DNA of 21,667 nucleotides from assembly GCA_039807745.1 (NCBI GenBank), contig JBDHRV010000053.1, positions 1 through 21,667 on the forward strand. The letters are read 5' to 3'. The DNA is from JAEUMW01 sp039807745. GTDB taxonomy: Bacteria; Pseudomonadota; Gammaproteobacteria; Burkholderiales; JAEUMW01. The position numbers were made by a program, and so were the translations under genes. How positions within the stretch are numbered: the first letter of the stretch is position 1; every line of letters begins with the position of its first letter. The notes under the pieces were generated by a model, which worked only from the letters and a program-made list of their open reading frames with translations, was not told the origin of the DNA and did not search any database. Of the stretch, positions 13,494 to 21,170 are shown one piece after another.

Positions 13494-15341
13494 TTACGTG
13501 GACTCGCTCGCCGACGCGGCCGGCCGGCCGAGGTGCCAGAGGGCGATGCCGCCGACCAGCGCGCAGGCGACCGACGCGCCGAACACCGCGATCTTCGCGG
13601 CAGCGAAGTCCGCCGCATCCGGGAACGCCTGCCCGGCGATGAAGAGCGACATGGTGAAGCCGATGCCCGCCACCGCCCCGCACGCGGCAAGCTGCTGCCA
13701 CGAGTACGACGATGGCTTCGTCGCGAGGCCGCAGCGAACGGCGAGCTGGGAGGCGAGCAGAAAGCCCAGCGGCTTGCCAACCAGCAGTCCGGCAACGATC
13801 GCCGCGGCCAACGACTCGCGACCCTCGAACACTCCGGCCGAGAGCACGACACCGGCATTGGCGAGCGCGAAGAGCGGCAAAATGACATAGCTCGACCACG
13901 GCTCGACGTGTCGCAGCAGGCGGTCGGCAGGCGATTCGAGCCGATCGTGAATGGCATCCAGCGTGCGCAGCGCAGGGACCGACGGGCCGTGCCGCAGCAC
14001 CTCTTCGCCACGGCGCGTTTCTGCCGCGATGATCGCCTCCGCCTGGGCCGTGAGCGCTCGCAGATTCGGCGGCGGGCGCGTCGGCACGACGAGCGCGAGC
14101 AGCACCCCTGCCAGCGTTGCGTGCAGCCCGCCGGCATGGACGAGCACCCAGAGGGCGACGCCGAGAATCGCATAAGGCAGCGCCCGGTAGACGCCAGCCC
14201 GATTCAGCGCCACGAGCGCGGCGAAGACGGCCCCGGCAAGCGCCAGCGCGCCCACGTCCACGTGACCGGAGTAGAAGATGGCAACGACGAGAATCGTGCC
14301 GATGTCGTCGACGATCGAAGCCGCGGTGAGAAACACGCGCAGTTCCACCGGTACGCGCCTTCCCAGCAGAACGATCAGCGCCACGGCGAACGCGGTGTCC
14401 GTCGGCATCGGCACGCCCGCGCCGAGTGTCCACCGACCAACCGGGACGAGCGCCAGGTACACGAGCGCGGGCAGGAGCAACCCCCCGATGGCAGCGGCAA
14501 TGGGCAAGGCTGCTGAACGCCGGTTGGCGAGCCGCCCGACCGTGAACTCCCGCTTCACTTCGAGCCCCACGACGAGAAAGAAGAGCGTGAGCAGGCCGTC
14601 GTTGATCCAGTGCTGCAGCGACAAACCGAAAGCGTGGGTGCCGAAAGTGAAACCGGCGTGCGCGTGCCAGAAGCTTGCGAAGGCGTCTCCCGCTTCGGAG
14701 TTCGTGAGGAGCACCGCGATGACAGTGGCGAGCGCGAGCAGCAGGCCGGTGGACGGCGCCCAGCTCGCGAATCCCACCGCAGCCGACTTGAAACGGTAGC
14801 CGAGCGAGCCCTCCAGCGCCTCGGCGAGCGAGGTCTCGTCCCACGGCCCGTCGTAGCGACGACCGCCGATGAAAAACGTCGGCGTCACCAGGACACCGCT
14901 CGCCTTCGCACTGCGCACGTCTTCGTCGACGCGCGCTGCCGCCGCGGAGCGCCGCGCACGGACAGCTTCGTCGTCCTCGCGATCCACCCGCAGATCCGCG
15001 GCGACGGCATCCAGATCCGCCTCCGTCAGCACCGTGGAGCGCGTCATCAGGGCGATGTGCGCGGACCAGAATTCGTCCGCGTCGGGCGCGCACTCCACAA
15101 TCTCGGCGGCCTGCCTGGCCGGGCGCGAGTCGGTCAGCGGCCGGTGGCGAAAGACGTAGCGCAGTCGCTCCCCGAACCGATCGCGCAGCTTCGCGATTTC
15201 CTCGTTCGCGGCGCGACACCTGGGACACGCGTAGCTGCCGAACTCGACGAGCGTGATCGTCGCATCGTGCGGACCGAGGATGTGGTCGCGCTCGCCGTCC
15301 ACCGGCGGCGCGAGCAGGCGCGCGCGCGTGTCGCTCGTCAT
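13494..15341 (-). CDS. nhaA: Na+/H+ antiporter NhaA with N-terminal DsbA-like thioredoxin domain
   Basis: A 615-residue fusion. Residues 1-185 are a DsbA-like thioredoxin fold with active site CPRC (C39, C42) in GSYACPRCRAANEE and the cis-proline in VTPTFFIGG (P154). Residues about 190-605 are NhaA: HWINDGLLTLFFLVVGLEVK, PTDTAFAVALIVLLG (D315) and ASIVDDIGTILVVAI with the ion-binding pair D345-D346. It exchanges Na+ for H+ at the inner membrane. No signal peptide precedes the thioredoxin domain, so it is presumably cytoplasmic. The ATG at 15341 is chosen because upstream residues (to an ATG at 15470) are low-quality and match no domain. Thioredoxin-NhaA fusions are known in other bacteria; the purpose of the redox domain is unclear. 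Confidence 0.93.
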   Translation of the reverse strand: MTSDTRARLLAPPVDGERDHILGPHDATITLVEFGSYACPRCRAANEEIAKLRDRFGERLRYVFRHRPLTDSRPARQAAEIVECAPDADEFWSAHIALMTRSTVLTEADLDAVAADLRVDREDDEAVRARRSAAAARVDEDVRSAKASGVLVTPTFFIGGRRYDGPWDETSLAEALEGSLGYRFKSAAVGFASWAPSTGLLLALATVIAVLLTNSEAGDAFASFWHAHAGFTFGTHAFGLSLQHWINDGLLTLFFLVVGLEVKREFTVGRLANRRSAALPIAAAIGGLLLPALVYLALVPVGRWTLGAGVPMPTDTAFAVALIVLLGRRVPVELRVFLTAASIVDDIGTILVVAIFYSGHVDVGALALAGAVFAALVALNRAGVYRALPYAILGVALWVLVHAGGLHATLAGVLLALVVPTRPPPNLRALTAQAEAIIAAETRRGEEVLRHGPSVPALRTLDAIHDRLESPADRLLRHVEPWSSYVILPLFALANAGVVLSAGVFEGRESLAAAIVAGLLVGKPLGFLLASQLAVRCGLATKPSSYSWQQLAACGAVAGIGFTMSLFIAGQAFPDAADFAAAKIAVFGASVACALVGGIALWHLGRPAASASEST

Positions 15342-15500
15342 GGCGCGGAAGTATACCGACGGACAACCCGTAGGGCGACGATTCCACTGGGGTCGCTCTT
15401 CCGTGCCTCGGCAGCACGCGACTACCGCCAGCAGGCAATTGCACCCCAAGTAGTCGAAGGGAACAATCACCCGCTCAACCAGCAGCTTGACGCGGTGAAC

Positions 15501-15528
15501 GACGCCGAAGAGAAGCTCGCTCGGCGTC
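15501..15528. terminator. Stem-loop downstream of the haemoglobin gene
   Basis: GACGCCGA and TCGGCGTC form a perfect 8-bp stem around a 12-base loop. It begins 23 bp beyond the stop of the minus-strand truncated haemoglobin gene. There is no T-run after the stem on either strand, so it may be a weak terminator or an mRNA 3'-end hairpin. The rest of 15342-15550 shows nothing recognisable. Confidence 0.35.
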
Positions 15529-15550
15529 GGCCGCTACTCCAAACCATCGA

Positions 15551-15994
15551 TCATCGCGTGACGATATCCGTCTTCATCGGACCCAGGACCGCGAGCAGAT
15601 CCTTCTGTTCCTGAGCGGGCACCTTGAACTTGTTCAAGGTCTTGACGAGATCTTCCACGAGGGCGTTGAACTGGGCGCCGGAGACGCCCAGTCCGGCGTG
15701 CGCCGTTCGCATGTCGCGGCCGGTGTACTGGCACGGACCACCCGTGCCCGCGCAGATCTGCTCGACCAGCAAGTGCTTCAGACGCGGAATGTCGGTGTTG
15801 GCGAACTGCTGATTGATGCGCGGATCGCTCGCCACGTTGGCGACGAAATCATCGACCACCGCGGTGATCGCCGGTTTGCCGCCGAGCCGGTCGTACAGGC
15901 TCTGCCGCGGGGCCTTCTGGTCTTGGGTCGCGCATGCCGCCAAGCCGAGTGTGGCAAGGGTTGTCAGGACCACGAACAGATTGCGCAGCTTCAT
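15551..15994 (-). CDS. Group 1 truncated haemoglobin with lipoprotein signal
   Basis: A 147-residue protein. The signal peptide MKLRNLFVVLTTLATLGLAA ends in a lipobox (LAAC), giving lipidated Cys21, so the globin should sit on a membrane in the periplasm. The globin domain starts SLYDRLGGKPAITAVVDDFV, the group 1 truncated haemoglobin beginning. It has RLKHLLVEQI and GRDMRTAHAGLGV, the latter carrying the likely proximal haem His (H99). AAAGGAG lies 9 bases before the ATG at 15994. Truncated haemoglobins bind O2 or NO and are usually cytoplasmic; the lipid-anchored form is less usual. It is divergent from the ECF sigma factor gene, and the shared 220-bp region may regulate both. Confidence 0.88.
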   Translation of the reverse strand: MKLRNLFVVLTTLATLGLAACATQDQKAPRQSLYDRLGGKPAITAVVDDFVANVASDPRINQQFANTDIPRLKHLLVEQICAGTGGPCQYTGRDMRTAHAGLGVSGAQFNALVEDLVKTLNKFKVPAQEQKDLLAVLGPMKTDIVTR

Positions 15995-16214
15995 CTCTGA
16001 ATCTCCTTTACGAGGAATGGTTGCGGGGAACTGCAAGCCCATCTACGCCGGGAGCAGCCGCCGGGATGCGGGAATATTTTTCACTGGGGGCAAATCTGGA
16101 ACTCGATGATCCGCGTACTCGAGGGTGGGACAGCCCGGCAGGTGTGTGCTCGGCGCCCCTATTGCTGCAGAAGCCCCTGGTAACGCGCTAGAATGGGAGG
16201 CGTTGGGCAAGAGC
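15995..16214. promoter_or_regulatory. Divergent intergenic region between haemoglobin and ECF sigma genes
   Basis: About 220 bp separating two divergently read genes, so it must hold promoters for both. A GGGAGG at 16195-16200 precedes the sigma-factor start. TAGAAT at 16192-16197 resembles a -10 element but lacks a well-spaced -35. TGATCC at 16107-16112 resembles the -35 of RpoE/ChrR-type sigma factors, but no fitting -10 follows. No operator could be assigned. Confidence 0.4.
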
Positions 16215-16826
16215 ATGATGCATCCCGATATGCCGCGTGCAATGGAGTCGCTGATCGACGCGCAGGAGACGGTCCTGCGCGAGGCCTTGGCAGGAATCGT
16301 CGCCCGCCGCCAGGAAGCTCTGGCCCGCTTCTACGACGCGACGGTGAGCCGCGTGTACGGGTTGGCGCTGCGCGTCACCGCCCGTTCCGACGCTGCGGAG
16401 GAAGTCACGGCCGACGTCTACATGCAGGTCTGGAACCAGGCGGCGCGCTTCGATCAAGGACGAGGTTCCGTGCTGGCCTGGCTGCTCACCATCTGCAGGA
16501 GCCGCGCGATCGATTGCCTGCGTCGCGCCGACGAGGCGGAATCGTGGGCCGAGCCGCCGGAGGTCGCCGGTTCGGCCGCGGACGATCCTCAGGATCTGCT
16601 GATCGCAGTCGAGCGTGGTCGCGCCTTGTCGAGCGCACTGGAGGGCCTCACCGCGTTGCAGCGGCAGCTCGTGTCGCTCGCGTTCTTTCGCGGATTGACG
16701 CACGAGGAAATCGCGGACCACGCTCGACTGCCGCTGGGGACGGTGAAAACCCATATTCGCAAGGCGCTTGCGTGCCTGCGGGAAAATCTCGCGCCCGGGA
16801 TGGACGAGCGAGCGCTAAGACGATGA
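16215..16826 (+). CDS. ECF-family RNA polymerase sigma factor
   Basis: Alternative sigma factor of about 203 residues. Region 2 is seen in RFYDATVSRVYGLALRVT, EEVTADVYMQVWNQAARF and SVLAWLLTICRSRAIDCLRR. Region 4 is seen in LTALQRQLVSLAFFRGLTHE, EIADHARLPLGTVKTHIRKA and LACLRENL. ATG codons at 16215 and 16218 are both possible starts; an in-frame ATG at 16125 would extend the protein by 30 non-conserved residues. It overlaps the cupin gene by 4 bp (ATGA), the usual sigma/anti-sigma arrangement, so its activity is probably controlled by that partner. The sequence style resembles sigma factors paired with ChrR-like proteins, which respond to singlet oxygen or related oxidants. Confidence 0.92.
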   Translation: MMHPDMPRAMESLIDAQETVLREALAGIVARRQEALARFYDATVSRVYGLALRVTARSDAAEEVTADVYMQVWNQAARFDQGRGSVLAWLLTICRSRAIDCLRRADEAESWAEPPEVAGSAADDPQDLLIAVERGRALSSALEGLTALQRQLVSLAFFRGLTHEEIADHARLPLGTVKTHIRKALACLRENLAPGMDERALRR

Positions 16827-17284
16827 AGACGAAACACTCGCCCGGAACACCGATTCTGGATGCCGAACTGCTCGACGCGCTGCTGGTCGACCTGCAACCG
16901 ATCGCGCCGCCGGCCGAGTGCGCGGCGCGCCTGCGCGAGCGCGTGCTGGCAGGCGCCCGCGAGGCAGACAAGGTCACGATTCCTCCGGATGCCGGCAAGT
17001 GGAGAGTGATCGCGCCCAAGGTCAGCATGAAGATGCTGCACGTCACTCCGGAGTCCCGTTCGTTTCTGCTGCGCCTGGAGCCGGGCGGACGCCTGGCGCC
17101 GCACGATCATCCCGGCGAAGAGGAGTGCATGGTGCTGGAAGGCGAGGTCTATCTCGGCGACGTGTACGCGACGGCGGGCACGTTCCACCTCGCGCCCAAG
17201 GGCACGCATCACGCCGAGATTCGTACCACCACGGGTACCCTGCTCTACCTCCGCCTCGCGTCCCCCGAGATCGTGCATCGGTAG
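16823..17284 (+). CDS. ChrR-like cupin protein, probable anti-sigma partner
   Basis: A 153-residue cytoplasmic protein starting at an ATG that overlaps the sigma-factor stop by 4 bp. Residues about 58-150 form a ChrR-type cupin: H94-x-H96-x3-E100 in PHDHPGEEE, and P125-x-G127-x-x-H130 in APKGTHH complete a metal site. The N-terminal 50 residues are helical (AELLDALLVDLQ, AECAARLRERVLAGA) and could bind the sigma factor, but the zinc anti-sigma motif H-x3-C-x2-C is absent; only C33 and C102 are present. It may therefore be a metal-sensing or ROS-sensing regulator that works differently from classical ChrR. Confidence 0.82.
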   Translation: MKTKHSPGTPILDAELLDALLVDLQPIAPPAECAARLRERVLAGAREADKVTIPPDAGKWRVIAPKVSMKMLHVTPESRSFLLRLEPGGRLAPHDHPGEEECMVLEGEVYLGDVYATAGTFHLAPKGTHHAEIRTTTGTLLYLRLASPEIVHR

Positions 17285-17344
17285 CCCGGGGTCCGCCCCG
17301 CGACGTGGGATAATCGCGATCCCGGCAACGAACCCTCGCGACCC

Positions 17345-18721
17345 ATGACCCTGCCCCCGAAGGACATCTTCAAGGCCTACGACATCCGCGGCATCGTCGG
17401 CCAGACCCTCACCCCCGAATACGCCCACGCGATCGGCCACGCCATCGGCTCCACGGCGCTCGACCGCGACGTCTCCACCATCGCCATCGGGCGCGACGGC
17501 CGCCTCTCCGGGCCATCTCTCGCCGCGGCGCTGGCACGCGGCGTCCAGTCCGCCGGCGTGAACGTGATCGACGTCGGTCGCGTCGCCACCCCCATGCTCT
17601 ATTTCGCCGCGCACGAGCTCGGCAGCGAGTCGGGCGTCATGGTGACCGGCTCGCACAATCCGCCGGACTACAACGGGCTCAAGATGATGCTCGCGGGCGA
17701 GACACTGGCGGGCGAAGCGATCCAGGCCCTGCGCGCGCGCATCGAGTCCGGCGATTTGCGACACGGCTCGGGCCGTCTGGAGACGCGCGACATCAGCGAG
17801 ATCTACCTCTCGCGCGTCGCCGGCGACGTCAAGGTCACGCGGCCGATCAAGATCGTCGTCGATGCCGGCAACGGTGTCGCCGGAGCGTTTGCCCCGGAGC
17901 TCTATCGACGCCTGGGCTGCGAGGTGCGTGAGCTCTTCTGCGAGGTGGACGGGAGCTTCCCCAACCATCATCCCGACCCTTCGGTGCTGGAAAACCTCGA
18001 GGACCTGATCCACGCGCTGAAAACCACCGACGCTGAGATCGGCCTTGCGTTCGACGGCGACGGCGACCGGCTGGGCGTGGTCACCAAGGACGGCACGGTC
18101 ATCTACCCCGACCGGCAGCTCATGCTGTTCGCCGCCGACGTGCTCTCGCGCAATCCGGGCGCCACGATCATCTACGACGTGAAGTCCACACGCAATCTCG
18201 CGCCGTGGATCGAGCGCCACGGCGGCAAGCCGCTGCTGTGCCGCACCGGACACTCGTTCATCAAGGCGAAGATGCGCGAGACCGGCGCCGCGCTCGCCGG
18301 CGAGATGAGCGGGCACGTCTTCTTCAAGGAGCGCTGGTACGGCTTCGACGACGGGCTCTATGCCGGCGCTCGCCTGCTCGAGTACCTGTCACGTCAGACC
18401 GACATCGACGCGACGCTACATGCAATCCCCGACGCCGTCTCGACCCCGGAGCTGCAGATCCAGTTGAAGGAAGGCGAGAACTACGCGCTCATCGCTGAGC
18501 TGCAGAAGACCGCGAAGTTCACCGACGCGCGCGACATCGTCACGCTCGACGGACTGCGCGTCGAGTATGCGGATGGCTTCGGTCTCGCGCGCTCGTCGAA
18601 CACCACGCCGGTCATCGTGCTGCGGTTCGAAGCCGACAACGAGGCGGCGCTTAAGCGGATCCAGGACGACTTCCGGCGCGTGATCCTCGGCGCGAAACCG
18701 AACGCGGTGTTGCCGTTCTAA
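17345..18721 (+). CDS. algC: Phosphomannomutase/phosphoglucomutase
   Basis: Cytoplasmic alpha-phosphohexomutase interconverting hexose 1- and 6-phosphates, 458 residues, full length. It feeds GDP-mannose, LPS core, alginate-like or other exopolysaccharide precursors. Domain 1 holds the phosphoserine loop TGSHNPPDYNG (S103). Domain 2 holds the Mg-binding loop DGDGDR (237-242). Domain 3 has the sugar-binding loop GEMSGH (319-324). Domain 4 has the phosphate-binding RSSNTTP. The opening IFKAYDIRGIVG is typical of AlgC/ManB enzymes. It stands alone on the plus strand, 60 bp after the cupin gene, with no visible ribosome-binding site of note. The symbol reflects closest family style; a ManB name is equally defensible. 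Confidence 0.93.
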   Translation: MTLPPKDIFKAYDIRGIVGQTLTPEYAHAIGHAIGSTALDRDVSTIAIGRDGRLSGPSLAAALARGVQSAGVNVIDVGRVATPMLYFAAHELGSESGVMVTGSHNPPDYNGLKMMLAGETLAGEAIQALRARIESGDLRHGSGRLETRDISEIYLSRVAGDVKVTRPIKIVVDAGNGVAGAFAPELYRRLGCEVRELFCEVDGSFPNHHPDPSVLENLEDLIHALKTTDAEIGLAFDGDGDRLGVVTKDGTVIYPDRQLMLFAADVLSRNPGATIIYDVKSTRNLAPWIERHGGKPLLCRTGHSFIKAKMRETGAALAGEMSGHVFFKERWYGFDDGLYAGARLLEYLSRQTDIDATLHAIPDAVSTPELQIQLKEGENYALIAELQKTAKFTDARDIVTLDGLRVEYADGFGLARSSNTTPVIVLRFEADNEAALKRIQDDFRRVILGAKPNAVLPF

Positions 18722-18947
18722 GCGACGCGTGAACGGCACCGGCAGGTGTGACGGCATGTACTTCTGAAGCACACCCGTCGCCCTGCCATACTCCCACGCG
18801 TAATCACGGGACGCGGACCTGCGGGCGGATTCGCCGGCGCGAATACCGTCGGGATCGCAGTCGCGAGCCTGCGATCGTCCACTTGGTTGCGTAGCGGATG
18901 TACGGATACCAAACAGTCACGCTCTTCGCAGTTCCCCTCAAGCCTGG
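18722..18947. other. Intergenic region between convergent genes
   Basis: About 226 bp between the mutase stop and the BrnA stop. No open frame with recognisable protein, no tRNA-like structure and no T-tailed hairpin was seen. It marks the boundary between conserved genes and the accessory stretch to the right. Confidence 0.5.
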
Positions 18948-19265
18948 TCAGGGCGAGGCATCCTTGAAAGCCCGCAGCACGGCATTCATGCGCGTCTGAT
19001 AGCCCGGACCCTGAGCCTTGAACCATTCAAGCACGTCTTCGTCGATGCGAAGGGAGATTGACGTCTTGGCGGGAACCGACTTCAGACCGCGCCGCACGAT
19101 GCCACGGACGATGTGCTTCACGTCAGCTTCTGGGTGCTCAGCGGTGAGCTTGATTTCTTTTTCTTTCATTCGCTTAACCCGACCCCAGTCAGTCTTCGAG
19201 ATTCTGGAAGAGGATGGCTTGCTCTTTCGTTGTGGCTTTGCGGCAGGAGATGACACGGATTTCAT
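18948..19265 (-). CDS. brnA: BrnA-like antitoxin
   Basis: Antitoxin of a type II toxin-antitoxin pair, about 105 residues, that neutralises BrnT and usually represses its own promoter. The C-terminal ribbon-helix-helix domain is clear: TSISLRIDEDVLEWFKAQGP then GYQTRMNAVLRAFKDA, the BrnA hallmark. An upstream segment SKTDWGRVKRMKEKEI is also common in BrnA proteins, so a start before it is needed. The ATG at 19265 is chosen; it overlaps brnT by about 77 bp. An ATG at 19169 would remove the SKTDW segment but gives a non-overlapping gene. It is downstream of brnT on the same strand, the standard order. Confidence 0.85.
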   Translation of the reverse strand: MKSVSSPAAKPQRKSKPSSSRISKTDWGRVKRMKEKEIKLTAEHPEADVKHIVRGIVRRGLKSVPAKTSISLRIDEDVLEWFKAQGPGYQTRMNAVLRAFKDASP

Positions 19266-19464
19266 CTTGAGTCTCGGTGTGAACAATGGAGACAACGACT
19301 CGGCCCAAGAAACCGAGGGTCACAAAGCGCTTTTCCCCGTAATCAAAGCGGTCGTCTTCGTAGGTGAAGGTTGGTCCTTCAAACACCTTCTCCGCGTCAA
19401 CGAAGTCCAGGCCGTGGTCCTTAAGATTGGCCTTGCGCTTCTTTTCGTCCCAGGAGAAGTGCAT
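19189..19464 (-). CDS. brnT: BrnT-like ribonuclease toxin
   Basis: Toxin of the BrnT/BrnA pair, a small RelE-like ribonuclease that arrests translation, 91 residues, typical length. It begins MHFSWDEKKRKANLKDHGLD, the family signature (W-D-E-x-K, N-x-x-K-H-G), continues DAEKVFEGPTF and ends EIRVISCRKATTKEQAI, corresponding to the conserved R-I-I-S-A-R-x-A-T segment. The gene has no Shine-Dalgarno sequence; the start codon is nearly at the predicted transcription start. All the residues expected of the family appear present, so it is probably functional. Confidence 0.9.
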   Translation of the reverse strand: MHFSWDEKKRKANLKDHGLDFVDAEKVFEGPTFTYEDDRFDYGEKRFVTLGFLGRVVVSIVHTETQDEIRVISCRKATTKEQAILFQNLED

Positions 19465-19470
19465 TTACGT

Positions 19471-19499
19471 AGCGTATATACACGCTCGGGCTCTGTCAA
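19471..19499 (-). promoter_or_regulatory. brnTA promoter with palindromic candidate operator
   Basis: On the minus strand a perfect -35 TTGACA (19499-19494) is followed, with a 15-base spacer, by TATACG (19478-19473). The near-palindrome AGCGTATATACACGCT (19471-19486, plus-strand reading) covers the -10 region. BrnA proteins bind such dyads to repress their operon, so this is a good operator candidate. Transcription would start only a few bases before the brnT ATG at 19464, implying a leaderless or nearly leaderless mRNA. Confidence 0.6.
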
Positions 19500-19560
19500 C
19501 ACGCTGCGCACCCCCCGACGGTCCAGGTGAGTAGCCGCCGCCCCGAGGGTCGCCAACAGA

Positions 19561-20016
19561 TCAGCCGTGCCAGGCCTGCTCGACCTGGCGGTTACGGAGC
19601 CGCATCCGGGTTACCTTCACTGGGGCACCACCATCGCCGATTAGACAGCCAAAGTGCTTTGCGAAGTAAAGGTGAACGCCGAGCATGCCAGGCCGACAAC
19701 CGGTCAAGAAGGCTCTGGCGGGTCGGATCGTCTCGCCGGGGCGGAGTGGTGGATTTCGCTTCCGCAGGAAGGTGGCAAGTGCTTCCCAACTCTTGTCGTG
19801 CTGCTGAGTACGCCTGTTGTTGCAGACAGCGCAGAGAGGTGACTCAAACATCAGCTTCTTAGAGCGAGCACCTTGCACGAGTTCGTGTCGCTCATCCCCC
19901 CGCTTCCGGAATAGCGGCTTGTGCGTGGTGATGTGGCCGAAGATATCTCGAATGTCTGAGACCTTGATGAGGTGCTCGCCTGTTTCGGCGGGATCGCCGC
20001 AGATCCAACAGTGCAT
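19561..20016 (-). CDS. HNH-like zinc-finger protein
   Basis: Predicted protein of 151 residues. It starts MHCWICGDPAETGEHLIKVS and has a second Cys pair in SPLCAVCNNRRTQQHDKSWE. The four cysteines (C3, C6, C62, C65) with H15 and H73 form a treble-clef-like metal site as in HNH endonucleases. I recall uncharacterised proteins starting with CWICG that match this layout. The ATG at 20016 is preferred for that reason; the frame is open to an ATG at 20142, which would overlap the aldo/keto reductase end by 14 bp. The C-terminal half (to residue 151) has no recognised domain. It is downstream of the reductase on the same strand. Nuclease function is inferred only. Confidence 0.6.
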   Translation of the reverse strand: MHCWICGDPAETGEHLIKVSDIRDIFGHITTHKPLFRKRGDERHELVQGARSKKLMFESPLCAVCNNRRTQQHDKSWEALATFLRKRNPPLRPGETIRPARAFLTGCRPGMLGVHLYFAKHFGCLIGDGGAPVKVTRMRLRNRQVEQAWHG

Positions 20017-20128
20017 ATGCGGTGTGAAACCTACGCTAGCGCTCAATTCAGAGACTTCACCAGACTTTCGGGCACCCAACGGCAGAGTGCAGCCAACCTT
20101 GTGAACCAAGATCTGTTGAAAGAAGTGC

Positions 20129-21121
20129 TCACCGCGCAGCATCCCCCATCCGGTATTCGTGCGTCACATCGTCCAGCCGCTGTTTGAGATCCGGCGTCAT
20201 CACGAAGTCGACCGCAGCCACGCTCGCAGCGAGCTGCTCCGGCCGGCTTGCGCCGATGATCGGGGATGTGACCGCAGGATTCGCGAGCACCCAGGCGACT
20301 GCCAGCGTTACCAGCGACACCCCGCTCTCCTTGGCGATGTCCGCGAGCTTGCTCACCGTCTCGAACTCGCGCTCGTGCCAATAGCGGTCCTGATAGATCG
20401 ACGTCGCCGTCCCGAGCGTGAACCGCGAGCCCTCGGGCGGCGGACGCGAGCGGTCGTGCTTCCCGCTCAGCAGACCGCCTGCGATCGGGTTGTAGGGGAT
20501 GACGCCGAGACCTTCTTCCGCGCATAGCGGGAGGAGCTCCCGCTCGATCTGCCGGAAGAGCAGGTTGTAGCGCGGCTGCACCGTCGCCATGCGGGTGATC
20601 CCGCGCGCCTCGCTCTTCCCCAGCGCACGCGCCACGCGCCACGCGAGGAAATTGGAGCAGCCGACATAGCGCGCCCGGCCGCTGCGCACGACGATGTCCA
20701 GAGCTTCCAGCGTTTCCTCGATCGGCGTCGCTGCGTCGTAATGGTGAATCTGATAGAGGTCGACGTAGTCGGTACCGAGGCGCTTTAACGACGCATCGAC
20801 TGCCCAGAGGATGTGCTTGCGCGATGCCCCCTGCTGCCATGCGGCGGGGCCGACCTTGTTCGCGCACTTGGTGGCGAGAATGAACTCATCGCGCCGTCCC
20901 TTCACCCAGCGACCGATGATCTCCTCGGTGCGGCCGACGGTGTCGAGCGTGCCGCCGAGGGGATAGACGTCGGCGGTGTCGATGAAGGTGATGCCGCTTT
21001 CGGTCGCCGCGTCGAGAATCGACCGCGAGGTGGCCTCGTCGCACTGCAAGCCGAGTGTCATGGTGCCGAGGCAAAGGCGCGAGACCTGCAGTCCGGTGGC
21101 GCCGAGTCGAACGTGTTGCAT
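20129..21121 (-). CDS. Aldo/keto reductase
   Basis: Cytoplasmic NADPH-dependent oxidoreductase of 330 residues, full length. It starts MQHVRLGATGLQVSRLCLGT. The catalytic tetrad is D48 and Y53 (FIDTADVY), K85 (ATK) and H126 (LYQIHH). NADPH-binding parts include VGCSNF, VQPRYNLL and PIIGASRPEQL. The style is that of the YhdN/Gsp69-like group that reduces aldehydes or ketones; the substrate is not predictable. CGGAG sits about 8 bp before the ATG at 21121. No partner function is evident in the neighbours. Confidence 0.93.
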   Translation of the reverse strand: MQHVRLGATGLQVSRLCLGTMTLGLQCDEATSRSILDAATESGITFIDTADVYPLGGTLDTVGRTEEIIGRWVKGRRDEFILATKCANKVGPAAWQQGASRKHILWAVDASLKRLGTDYVDLYQIHHYDAATPIEETLEALDIVVRSGRARYVGCSNFLAWRVARALGKSEARGITRMATVQPRYNLLFRQIERELLPLCAEEGLGVIPYNPIAGGLLSGKHDRSRPPPEGSRFTLGTATSIYQDRYWHEREFETVSKLADIAKESGVSLVTLAVAWVLANPAVTSPIIGASRPEQLAASVAAVDFVMTPDLKQRLDDVTHEYRMGDAAR

Positions 21122-21170
21122 GGAGATGCTCCGGGCCTAAAACCTGAGAGGCTGCACAGCCCGTCCAGGC

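Noticed and set aside
16107..16112. TGATCC as a ChrR-type sigma -35 element
   Set aside because: The sequence 18 bases downstream is CAGCCC, which does not fit the expected -10.
16589..18316. 575-residue minus-strand open frame opposite the sigma, cupin and mutase genes
   Set aside because: No domain recognised and it covers three strongly supported genes on the other strand.
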